Shown here piece after piece: positions 21,604 through 32,100 of a DNA stretch of 44,326 nucleotides (position 1 is the stretch's first letter; each line of letters opens with the position of its first letter). The notes below the pieces were generated by a model, which worked only from the letters and a program-made list of their open reading frames with translations, was not told the origin of the DNA and ran no database searches. The translations under genes were made by a program, and so were the position numbers. The stretch spans positions 1 to 44,326 of the forward strand of contig NMRA01001137.1 of assembly GCA_002633005.1 (NCBI GenBank), read 5' to 3'. Origin of the DNA: Phoronis australis (taxonomy: Eukaryota > Phoronida > Phoronidae).

Positions 21604-21609
21604 TTTATT
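21604..21609 (-). terminator. AATAAA overlapping the gene R stop codon
   Basis: The gene ends CAA-TAA-AAA, so the TAA stop lies inside an AATAAA hexamer. If used as the polyadenylation signal the 3' UTR would be only some 10-30 nt. This may be coincidence; a second AATAAA lies about 1 kb downstream. Confidence 0.35.
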
Positions 21610-21967
21610 GCAAATCTATGAGGAGAAATTGCCTGTCGGTCTCCGCCTGACACGCCTCAGGCTCAAACGTTACTCCATATTTTTCAAGAAACGCCTTTAC
21701 AGCATCCAAAATATTCTTGGTCACCATCATCACCTGTTGCTCTTGCTCCTCTTTGAAACAATCGTTGGGAACTCCAAGGCTTCTCACATCCGGGTACAAG
21801 AGTCTAGTTGAGTTACCCAAGAGGCGATGAAGGTCCACGGCATAACCTCGAAGCACATCAGCAGAGGCCATGTCAAGCGTGCAGGCAACAGCATTCAAGT
21901 CAGTTGTGACAGCTTTCAGGTTTGCATCCACCGCAAACTGGGCGGCTTTCAAAGCTTTCTCTGCTGA
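21605..21967 (-). CDS. Gene R last exon: C-terminal part of the HEPN domain
   Basis: This 363-nt exon starts after an acceptor (AATTTCAG) and ends at TAA. It begins SAEKALKAAQFAVDA, which continues CHKCHQ from the previous exon. The join WACHKCHQ-SAEKALKAAQ is a typical HEPN helix, as in sacsin 'HQ-x-EK-x-LKA'. The rest (ADVLRGYAVDLHRLL, NILDAVKAFLEKYG) gives the last HEPN helices. In sacsin the C-terminal HEPN domain dimerises and binds nucleotides. The 120 residues after the join are of normal length for the domain half. A long intron separates it from the giant exon, but phase and motif continuity make the link strong. Confidence 0.88.
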   Translation of the reverse strand, partial: SAEKALKAAQFAVDANLKAVTTDLNAVACTLDMASADVLRGYAVDLHRLLGNSTRLLYPDVRSLGVPNDCFKEEQEQQVMMVTKNILDAVKAFLEKYGVTFEPEACQAETDRQFLLIDLQ

Positions 21968-23280
21968 CTGAAATTATACCGATAAAAGAAACCGACATCA
22001 GAAATGGGTCGTCACTACGAATTTGCCAGTAGCCGAAGGGAAATTAAAAAGACCGAAGACAGTTATGTAAACGACAATAAACCAGTCTGTAATCAAAAAA
22101 AAACAAAAAAAAAACAACGACACTGATATCAACTTGCTCGTTAGTCGAGCTGAATGCAATTCCAGAGCTACACAAGAATTGGACTGGAACGCGTAAACAG
22201 AATAAACTGCAAAATTGAAAGTGGTTCTCTGCCACTGAAAAAGAATTTGGCCTGCTCATTAGGTATTTATAGAGTTTGCTCGTAAAGATTACTAATTTCT
22301 GTTGATATCAAAAATTTTCTTTTAGTTTCGAATTTCAAAAAAACGATCTGTCAATAGCTCGCCACTTCATCGCTTTTTCCCATAAGGAAAAGCACGTCCC
22401 CTTGTTTGGTACGGCAAGACATAGAAGTAGCATATTTCTCTTACATGGAAAACGTTACGTTTGACCTCAAACGACTTCATGCAACTGACTGTGAGTTCAT
22501 GCGCGCATTTATTATAAGTGAAACGGAGATTAGAAACTCTGTGGTAACCCGAGAGTTTTTCCTTCGCGCGTATTTCAAAAATCGTGAATTTTGTGATTTT
22601 TTCTGGAAATTTCCTCACACAGGAAAGTGAATTACTCTGCACTAGACGTTGCGAGGTGATACTATCGTCATGTTATATTTTTGGTGAGCTTTCGCGTTCC
22701 ATGTCTGTTTAATTATGTAAGACGAACAAAAATATCTACGTGGATTTACATAGTCGTTTTCGCTTTCAGGCGAAACACTTGAGCAATAATTTAAAAACAT
22801 GTGATATCGGGTATTTGCGCGTGAGAGCGGCAAGTGTCCTAAATAAAAAGTTATCCTTTTGCAGAAGACGGGTTTATTGAAAACGTTTACCGTTTTTGGG
22901 TAAGCCAACCTCCACCCACAGTCTTAACAACATGGAGCGTTAATATGCACCCACCATAAAGCATCGAGTAGAGCGCAAATATAAGCGATGATCTCTATGT
23001 TAAAAAATCCACTGAAGCGTGAAATGGGCTCTAGGGCAGTAAAGCAAGTCAGTAGTAATGCTCTCCTTACTAGAAAGGCGACTGCCAATTTTCGTCATGA
23101 TTTTTACGCAGTTTGGAAAATAGGGAGACAGGCAACAAAGAACTTAAAAAAACATTAAAAAGGATACAATAGGTGGCAAAACGTAAGTCAAATCCATCTA
23201 AAACAAGGCTTGTCTTGTTGTCTACGTGATGGTACTAACAAATTTTATGTACACCCAGGAACTTGGTAGATATCAAGACA
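21968..23280 (-). other. Last intron of gene R, 3' portion
   Basis: AT-rich sequence before the satellite region. Short overlapping frames near 22400-22640 on both strands have no recognised domain. No repeat was identified. Confidence 0.55.
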
Positions 23281-23585
23281 GACACACATCAAAGCAAAAC
23301 TGCCGCTAGGGGACTCCGCAGTAGTCAGATTTGACCCCAAATTAACATTAATTTGCACTCTCCTCAATTACAAGAGCAACGCGGAGCGTTGAAATGCGCT
23401 CACCAATGCACCACAAATGGTGTGCTTCTAGTGGTGTTTATTTGTACCATAAAATAGCAATTAGATGGCTCAAAAACATTGAACCCATCCAAAGATGGGA
23501 AGGTGTCGTCGCGTCGTCTCTCAAAATTATTTGTCAAATTTTATGAAAATCCGTCGAAGAACTCCAAAGATACAAAGGCAAACGT
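23281..23585. repeat. Isolated unit of the CTCF-like intronic repeat (type B)
   Basis: It contains TGCCGCTAGGGGACTCC (23301) and TTAGATGGCTCAAAA (23462) followed by CCATCCAAAGATGGGAAGG and ATGAAAATCCGTCGAAGAAC. The same words recur in order at 26831-28780, so this is a type B unit on the other side of the type A block. Confidence 0.75.
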
Positions 23586-26490
23586 AAACTAGAACGTAAT
23601 TGCACATGCGCACTTACAACTCTGCGCGTGGAGTACGGATGCATAGTGAGTTATAGGCATATTACATTGGATAGAACATGTGTTGTTGGTGTGAAAGAGA
23701 GATTTGTCCACGGTATACTGTGAAAGAACAAGAGGGAAAACTAAGAATGTCAATAGAAAACTGCACCCAATGACCCCAAAACTGCACTTAATGACAGTAA
23801 AGTTTAGTAGAAAGCTTTTCATTAGTATACCAAACTGATAAGTGAAAATTCCAGCTCAGTTTTGCACCCACTGACATTTGACCTTAAAATGGGTTCAATT
23901 GATTCTATCGTTTATCTGTGTAATCTCTGGATGCACCTTTGTGACACCTACCTGTTTGCAAAATTTGAAGAGTCTATCTCAAAAATTGCAGAATGAAAGC
24001 ATTTCAAAGAAATGTGTGCTGGCTGACACTCTGAGGGTCTTGTAGTGCATTATGGGTATTGGCAATAAGAGTAATGAAATTTGAGTGGTTAACCATGGAT
24101 ATGAAGTATTTCTCTAATAAAACAGTTATGTACTATTTGAACGAACAACCTCAAAATTAAACAGAAAACTGCAATTAACGAACCCAAAATTTCACCTAAT
24201 GATCAAAAATCTGTTTTGCACTGACTAATCTTTGACAGGGAAATTCGGTTTAGTAGATCCTATTGAAACTCCGTGTAGGCTCTAGGTGCACCTGTATGGC
24301 ACCAAGCAGTTTACCAAATTTGAAGAACCAATATAAAAATTGCAGGAAAAGCATTTAAAAGAAATGTAGCCGTTGTCCCCTCTGGGGATTCTATAGTGCA
24401 ATTTGGGTCATACCCGTAATATCAGTAGTGTTAACAATTGGTTGAACCACCATGAATATGAACGCTCTTCTTAATACATCATGTAAACACTAGGTTACTG
24501 AAAAAGTCTGAAATTTAACAGAAAACTGCAGTTAATGACCCCAAAGTTTGTGACTGAACTTCCTTCACGATTGGTAAAGGTATAAAAGATCATGAAAGCT
24601 CTAACTCAAAAATCACTTTTGCACTTAATGACCTTTTACCCGGAAACCCAGTTCAATTGTTCCGATTGGAATTCTAAGTACATTTCTCTAGTGCATACTT
24701 GTTAACAAAATTGAAAGAGTCTATCTAAAAATCCGTAGAAGCAATTTGACAGAATGCACTCCTTAAGCAGTTTCAGGTCATTTGATAGCATTTTGAGTCA
24801 AAACATTATAATTAATGAAATCAATAAAAGTTCCTTGATTATCGTATTAACCACAATGAATATGATTGTTGTGAACAAATCAATTTAAGAATAATAACAA
24901 TTTGAAAATGAAAGAAGAACAAGAAAAATAAGAACTAGAATGCAATTTGGTATGCGCAACTACTACTCTGCGCGTGTCGTACGCACGTGCATGGCTAGTT
25001 ATAGCCATATTACGGAACTTAGAAGGTGTGAAAGAGAGAAAGATGTCCCTAGTAAACTATGAACAATAAGTGGGAAAAGTTAGATTATCAAGAAAATACT
25101 GCACTTAATGACGGCACTGCGGCACCATCAGACCCTAAACTACAAAGCTTTTTATTTGTATAACAAACTAATGTGTGAACTGGAAAATTCTGGCTCATAA
25201 ATCAGTTTTGCGCCCATTGAGCTTAGACTTTAAAATGGGTTCGATTGATTCTATCAGAAATCCCATGTCCTGTGGAAGCACCAATGTGGCATCTACCTGT
25301 ATACAAAATTTGAAATGTCTATCTGTAAAATTAAAGGATGGAAAACATTTCAAAGGAATGTGTACTGGTTGACCCCTCTGAGGGTCTTGTAGTGCACTAT
25401 GGGTATTAACAATAGCATTTTTGAAATTTGATCAGTGAATAGTTAATCCACCATAGATAAAATATGTCTTTAGGAAAACAAGTCTGTAGTACCTAATTGG
25501 AAAAGTCTGAAACTTAACAGAAAACTGGACTTAGTGATCCCAAAATTGCACCTGATGACCCCAAACGATGTGACTGAAACTTCTTTACGAATAGCAAACG
25601 TATGCATGAATTTGAAAGGTCTAGATCAAAAATCACTTTTTGCACCTTTGACCCGGAAATTCAGTTCATTTGATCAGATCAAAATTCCGTATACGTTTTG
25701 GGTGTACTTATATGACACCAATCTGTTCACAAAAGTTGAACAGGCAATCTCAAAAATGCAGAAGGAGAAGCATTTCAAAGAAATATACCGGTTGACCCCT
25801 CTTGGGGTGCTATAGTGCATTTTGGGTCACACCCGTATTATCTATAGTATTTGATTGGCAATTGGTTGAAGCACCATGAATATGAACGTTCTCCCTAATG
25901 CAACATGTAAGTACGAGCTGATTGAAAAAGTCTGATATTTAAAAATGCACTTATTGACCCCAAAGTTGCATCTAACGACCCCAAAGTTTTTTACTGAATT
26001 TCCTTTACTAATAGAAATAACATTGTATATAGACTTCTTTGTATTTTTTTACCCAGATCTAATGCCTCTTGGCGCTTTCTGAGTTATGTATATTCATTGT
26101 ATTCTGAAGATTTCGTAATAAACATTAAAAAAAATAGAAATCACATGCGTTATTATGAAAGGTCCAGCTCAAAAATCACTTTTGCACTTAATGATCTTTG
26201 ACCCAGAAAAACTCGGTTCCCTTGATCGAATTGGAATTCCAAGTACATTTTGGATGCACTTCTCTAGTACCAACCTGTTAGCAAAGATTCTATCTCAAAA
26301 CCGTAAGAAGAAGCATTTTGACGGAATGCACTCCTTCACCCGTTTTGAGTCATCCCGGTGCATTTGGGTCAAAACAAAATCAATAAAAATCCCTTGACTA
26401 TCGTATCAACCACAATGAATATGATTGTTGTTAACGAATCCAGGTAAAAGTACTAACAATCTGAAAAGGAAGGAAGAATAAGAATAAGAA
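23586..26490. repeat. Two-copy higher-order satellite (type A), ~1.35-1.56 kb units
   Basis: Unit 1 (23586-24930) and unit 2 (24931 to about 26490) start with related ACTAGAAYGYAATT...ACTCTGCGCGTG sequences and stay collinear to the end. Each contains three degenerate ~400-bp subunits. The first two share a core of CATTT(C/A)AAAGAAATGT, an almost palindromic CCCCTCTGAGGG-like word, and TAGTGCATTATGGGT (cores near 24020, 24378, 25372, 25793); the third is diverged (24765, 26330). GCACTTAATGACC words punctuate the subunits. Short open frames here are by-products. Confidence 0.85.
26019..26131 (+). mobile_element. Short retroposed insertion with 9-bp target duplication
   Basis: This ~113-bp segment is present in higher-order unit 2 and missing at the equivalent place in unit 1. 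It is flanked by AATAGAAAT on both sides (26010-26018 and about 26133-26141). It ends TAATAAACATTAAAAAA, a polyadenylation signal plus short A-tail. It is therefore a 5'-truncated retrocopy of the 3' end of a LINE or an mRNA. Confidence 0.72.
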
Positions 26491-26830
26491 TAAGTATAAT
26501 AAGAAGACAAAATGCGTAGAACATCAAAACTCTGCACGAACGCGGGCAGAGTAATAAAAAGAATAAGAAGATAAAATGCGTAGAGCAGTAAAACTCTGCG
26601 CTTACATGCGCAGATTAATAAGAAGAATAAGAAGATAAAATATGTAGAACAATAAGACTGCACGAACACACGCAGAGTAATAATCAAAAGATAAAATACG
26701 TAGAACAGCAAAACTCTGGGCGAACACGCGCAGAGTAATAATAAGAAGATAAAACAGTAAAACATGCGCAGAGTCATAATAAGATAAAATAAGGAGAACA
26801 GTAAAGCTCATGGTGAACACGCGCAGAGTA
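26491..26830. repeat. Hairpin satellite (ACTCTGCGC...GCGCAGAGT)
   Basis: There are six head-to-tail units of about 36-62 bp. Each reads AGAAGATAAAATGCGTAGAAC, then an A-rich spacer, then an inverted repeat of the form ACTCTGCGC-loop-GCGCAGAGTAAT. Some units have lost the first arm. The hairpin word also starts each type A unit (23620, 24972), so the array looks like a local expansion of that motif. Confidence 0.85.
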
Positions 26831-27248
26831 AAAAACTGCCATTAGGAACCACAGCAGTAGTCGAATCCAGCCATCTGCTGCCACGTTAACAGGAATGCAA
26901 CTGCAAAATTAAAAAACATCTTCTAAGGAGTTTAGAAGATACAGACTTTGATGCGAAAAAATGTCACTAGGTGGCACCAAAGTAGTTGGACCAGTTTGAA
27001 AATCCACGTCAGTCATGCTCTTGTCTGGAGGAACACATTTTCATCATGATTCTCTACTTGGTTTGGCAGATACACAAGAAGACAAAACCAGACTAAAAAT
27101 AATTAAAATGGCCATTAGTTGGTTTAGAATACGTCGAATTCACCACGAAAAGGAAAGATGCTGTCGTCTTCATGATAGAAATTTGTTTGCCACTTTCATG
27201 AAAAAGCATCAAGGAACTCGGAAGGTACAGAGGCAAAAAATAAAATTA

Positions 27249-27264
27249 CCACCAGGGAGCGCAG
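27249..27264 (+). promoter_or_regulatory. CTCF-like motif
   Basis: CCACCAGGGAGCGCAG fits the bilaterian CTCF core consensus CCASYAGRKGGCR closely. Binding is not shown. Confidence 0.4.
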
Positions 27265-27611
27265 CTGTAGTTGGATTGGTCTGAAACTGGCTACATCCAT
27301 AAGAATACATCTGCTCAATTTCAGGACGATCTTGCAAAGGATAAGGAGATACAACCGTGGATGCAAAAATATAATTGTCACTAGAGTGCCAGTGTAGTTT
27401 AACACGTACAAAAATCAACTTCAGCCCCTGTCTTCTCATCAGGAGCACATCTCAAAATTTTAGTTATGACCCTTCAAGCGGTTCAGTGGATGGTGGTGAT
27501 GTCAAAATGCACTAAAAATTGTTAAAGTGGCTACAGAGTGGTGCAAAATACGTCAAATTCCATAAAAATCTGCCAACGAGTTTCAAAGATACAGAGTACA
27601 TCGAAACAAAT

Positions 27612-27629
27612 GCCACTAGGGGGCACAGC
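27612..27629 (+). promoter_or_regulatory. CTCF-like motif
   Basis: GCCACTAGGGGGCACAGC contains a full CCASYAGRKGGCR match, the best in the array. Confidence 0.45.
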
Positions 27630-27882
27630 AGCAGTGAGTTGACCGCTGTCAACTTCATATAAATACATTTGCCAAATATAATAAAGATCCAGTAGTTTGC
27701 GTGATACAGCCACAGATGAAAAACACTGTAATTAGGAGACGCTTCGCTAATCCAAGTGGTCTGAAAATCAGCATCAGCCATCCTCTTCACAGTGGAAACA
27801 TAAAAACTCCAATTTTAATTCTTAGAGTGGTTTGGTTGATAGAGCGGCGGATGCCAAAACAGACTAGAAAACAGTCAAAATG

Positions 27883-27897
27883 ACCACTAGATGGCTC
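27883..27897 (+). promoter_or_regulatory. CTCF-like motif
   Basis: ACCACTAGATGGCTC matches CCASYAGRKGGC up to its last base; same orientation as its neighbours. Confidence 0.38.
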
Positions 27898-28159
27898 AAA
27901 ATACGCCAAACCCATCCGAGAACGGCAGCATGTCATCGTTTCTTGAAAGCTATTTACCAAATTTCATAAAAAAGCCCTCACGGAACTTCAGAGAAACAGA
28001 TGAAAACGAAAACGAAATGAAATTGCCACTAGGGAAACACTGTTTGTCGGATCCGTCTGAAAGCTGTCCTCGTCAGTTGTCAATTTCATATAAATGCACT
28101 TGCTAAATTAAGATCGTGCTGCGAATTTAGGAGATACAGCTATCTGCGCAAAAAACCCT

Positions 28160-28175
28160 GCCACTAGGAGGCACC
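28160..28175 (+). promoter_or_regulatory. CTCF-like motif
   Basis: GCCACTAGGAGGCACC is one position from the CTCF core consensus; same strand as the others. Confidence 0.4.
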
Positions 28176-28998
28176 ACAGTAGTCAAAGTTGTCGAAAAAT
28201 CATTGTCAACCGTCCTCTTTACACTAAGAGCATATATGCCAATTTTCACAAGCATCCTTAGAGTGGTTTGGTTGATAGAGGGACAGATGCCAAAAATAGA
28301 CTCGAGAACAGCAAAAAAGGCCATTGGGTGGTGCAAAATACCCCGAATCCTTCCGAAAACGGGAGGATAGTGTCACATCACTAATAGATGCCTATGTGCC
28401 AAATGTCATGAAAATCCGTTGAGGACCTCTGAAAGTCCAGAAGTAAGCGTAAAAAAACTAAAATTGCCACTAGGGGCACATCGGTAGTCGGATCCGTCCA
28501 AAGTTCGTTGTCATCCGTCGTCAGATTCAAAGAAACGCATCTTCCAAATCTCTGTTAGGCTTTTAGGAGATACAGCTGCTTACGCCGGCTGTCCGTACGC
28601 CCAAACAAAGATGATGGCAATATGCATCCACATATAAATATATGAGCGCATGAAAGTATATCATGTTTCATGAAGGTCCAACAAAGAGCGCGGTAGGTAT
28701 TGAGTCAAAGGGAAAATTGCCATCATGACTGGAGGGCACCACGGCAGTCCAAAAGCCATTCACTTTTCGTAGGATATCACAGAAATCTGAGCCCTGGAAT
28801 GCCAACGTGAATCTCGCTATACTGTGGTTGCACCGCACAGTGTGGAATTAACTTGCATTCGTTTGTTCTACCACGACTATCGGAAGTACTTAGGAAAGGC
28901 TGCATTAAGATCGCGGATACAAGATGAACTCTAGAACGGAAACTGCGAGTTGGGATCAGGAAAAGGGTGCATCAAGCTCACGAAACAGACACGTTGTG

Positions 28999-28999
<1 letters not shown>

Positions 29000-29076
<77 letters not shown>
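29000..29076. repeat. (TTA)n trinucleotide microsatellite
   Basis: About 25 nearly perfect TTA units, within the last intron of gene R and less than 100 bp from the donor site of the giant exon. The remaining intron sequence at 28781-28999 and 29077-29172 shows no feature. Confidence 0.95.
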
Positions 29077-29172
29077 CCTACTGGTGGTGTCATTCATTAG
29101 TTCTCTTTTAGCACAGATTCCCTTTCTCTCGCTTCATATAGAATGAAAAAACACAGAAGTTTAAAAGCTCAC

Positions 29173-32100
29173 CTGATGACATTTGTGACAGGCCCAGACG
29201 TATGACACCTCATCTGCTACAGGTGGGACGTCGTTTGTGGCAGCTTTGAAATCGTGCACAGCTTGACGGTACCATTGGAGCGCAGACTCAGGCTGGGGTG
29301 AGGGAAGAGGCGGTCTGGTACTGAAAAACCACATACTGTTTCCAGTTCCATTAGATGAAACATAGAATTTTCTCCACTTGACTCGTCTTTCGTAATACAC
29401 AGTAACTAAACTCTGTATTCGCTGTCGTTTATAAAACCTGTCCTGTGTCGTCTGTTGGTGGGAATGCTCGTACTTGGCCACAGTGTTTTCGAGATGCTGA
29501 AATATCTCAGTGCATGTCTCTTTATTGTCATTTCCGTCAGGATGCCAGTGCACAAAAAGACGGTTCAGGACCGTATTTCTCTGTTTGCTTGGCATGTTCG
29601 ATGCGGTTTCAATTTGATGATCTATGTTACGTAATATAGTGGGTTTGTCAAGACAAGGCCCTTCCTCGTTCTGTTGTAAGGGTTGCCAGAATTTATACAG
29701 ATCGGCGGCATTCGACTCGACTTCGTCTTGTCCGGTGTTTATCAAGTAACACTTCGCAACTTCACTCTGGCACTCAGGGTTTACTTCTCTGACAATTTTG
29801 GCTATGGTGTACTCTGGTTCGCTACCATTATCTTGCCTAGCGGAGAAGTAACCCACCAATTCATCTTCATCAAACCGAAAAAATCCTTGTTCTAAAACAT
29901 GATTCATGCCTGCAGGAATTTTATCACCAGGACACACATTGTATTCTTCGGTTGGAAGTCTTTTAACTTTGTTTTTGTCAAGAAGAGAACTAAGGCCACT
30001 TGGAGAATTTTCCAGGTTCAAAAGTTCTATTAACTGTACCATATCCTCACTGAAGTCAACCCCTGCATTTTGCGTAATAATCTTTGCCAGTGTAGTATAT
30101 ACATCTGAAGTTGCAGTATTAGCAGTAATGTAAACTTTCACGAGACACCCCTCTTCATGAATGACTGATAAATGTTTGTATTGTTTGCTTTCGCAAACTT
30201 TGTTCCCTGTTTTGTCTACATATAATGCCATGACTGACTCAGCTTCGAAAATACAAATTCTTTGCAGTTGCTCCTGGGTAGCCATTACAATACCCTGTCT
30301 TGGCTGACTATGTATTGCTTTTACGTGGAACAAAAGTCTAGCGATAGCATGGTGAAAAAGGTCACAAGACAGACGGTCGTAAATTGCTCGAACAAAGCTA
30401 TTGCTTGACTTTTCGTGATTAGCAATCCAGCCATTTGGTATCACTTGCATATGTAAAATTTCAGATAGCATAGACGGGCGGTACTTTTGTGGGAGCTTTG
30501 ATACCTTGTATTTGTAGTCAATTTCAAGAGATGTCGAAATGGAGAGTACATGGAAAGATACAGTGCCTCTGACATCTTCATAAATTCGCTCGTCGTCAAT
30601 GAAAACACATTCTTTAACAGAAACCATTTTCATATCACGCGTTGGTAAATAAAGATTATCACCGAAATTTGCGTCAGCAATATCTTCATCAGGACAGCTG
30701 AACAGGGCCCGGAGAGCTTCACATGCATTCTGTTCTTGTGCAGAGTCAATAGTTTTTCCACCAACAGCTTTCATAATTTCGTACAGCACGTCTCCAAAAA
30801 GGTTCACATGAAGGGTACTGTTAGCTCCCAGCTTCAAAAATAGTTCCTCAAACCGAGTGATGTTCGAAGGCAACTTAAACAGATAGGGTACAATTTGCTG
30901 CTCTTCTCTGATGTTTTTTACGACTTGTCTTGCAAACACGAACATACTATGTTCGCTGATTACAACTAGAGGTATCTCCCGAAGCCGATCTAGCTCAGAA
31001 CAGCTGAGTTTGCTGCGACTCAAAAAACTGTAAATGTTTTCCATAATATTTACTACCAGGTCTATATCCCTTGGTTGTTGTGGCTTCTGGAGTGAGGAAC
31101 AGAGGTTAGAGCAATGTCTAATGACAAAAGACACCGGTGGCTGCAAATGAACACCCAATCCCTCAGCAAGAGACCCACTAATTCGTGAATTGGTCGATAA
31201 GATAATGGCGGAGCTCCAACACAATTGTACGCTGCTATTATCACAAACAGATCCATTGAATTTTGTAAACATTTCTTCACTGAACTGGTCATGTAGTTCT
31301 ATGAGTTTTTGAGGCACTACTTCTTGTGCAACAAAAGCTATGTTCTTTATTTGGCTGAGGACACCTTGATATTCTTCGTGATTTCTCAAAAGATGTCTAG
31401 TCAATAGTTTTGACTTTCTTAACTTGTCTTCATATCCCACTTCAGTGTCAAGAGATTCCACGTCCAGGGCGAAGCTAACCATCTGGTTTTCTGAAACAGT
31501 TTGCCGCAATCCAAGGGCCAACAAAAAGGAGTGCCATTCATAGATTCTGAAGGGTGAAGGTGGGAAATATTGCTCGTCCAACATCGCGGCAAAAAGTTCG
31601 TTCCTCCAGTCAAAGAACTCACTAGCCTTATGCATTGTCCCACTTTTGGTTTTAATGAAACGAATATCTCTCAGAATTGATAATAGCGAACCATTTTGCC
31701 ATTTGCATGACAAGATACCCTCTTTTATGAAATTCAGATGCTCAAGTCTTCCATTCTCCGACATTTTGTCAAAATGTTGTAGCACGTACGTAACGTACAT
31801 ATCACAGGGTTTTATCCGTTCGATTCCAAGGTACTTCATGACTTTTTCATCAAACGTGTCCTCCAAGAACGCAATATTGTTGTTGTCTTGCCACACGTGA
31901 GCATCTGTAGATGGAAAATTGTTTGCAAACACTACACCTTGTTTGTAATTCAGGCGTATACGAAGGCCAGCTTTAGTGCAGAAGAGAGGCAGAAATTTAA
32001 TTCTTCGCACACAATCCACAGTTTTCGGAGCAGAGCAAAGAAACTGCAGCAGGTCTTTGTTGTGTTTCTTGTTGAGAACGTCATGTATGTCAGCACATTC

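Larger units (their letters stand above)
26831..28780. repeat. Type B intronic repeat array with CTCF-like motifs
   Basis: Degenerate units repeat 'TGCCACTAGGGGGCAC', 'GTAGTCGGATCCGTC', 'CTTAGAGTGGTTTGGTTGAT', 'GGCCATTAGATGGTGCAAAA' and 'ATGAAAATCCGTTGAGGA' in order, with a composite period of about 430 bp. The CCACTAG-like words recur every 80-270 bp (commonly 130-160), all on the plus strand. Divergence between units is high, so the array is old. Non-coding. Confidence 0.82.

Noticed and set aside
24000-28110. Several 60-120-codon frames in the last intron of gene R
   Set aside because: They fall within degenerate type A and type B repeats, do not keep frame between units and show no domain.
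23586-28780. CRISPR-like array
   Set aside because: Units are long, diverged and without a constant short repeat or unique spacers, and the DNA is eukaryotic.
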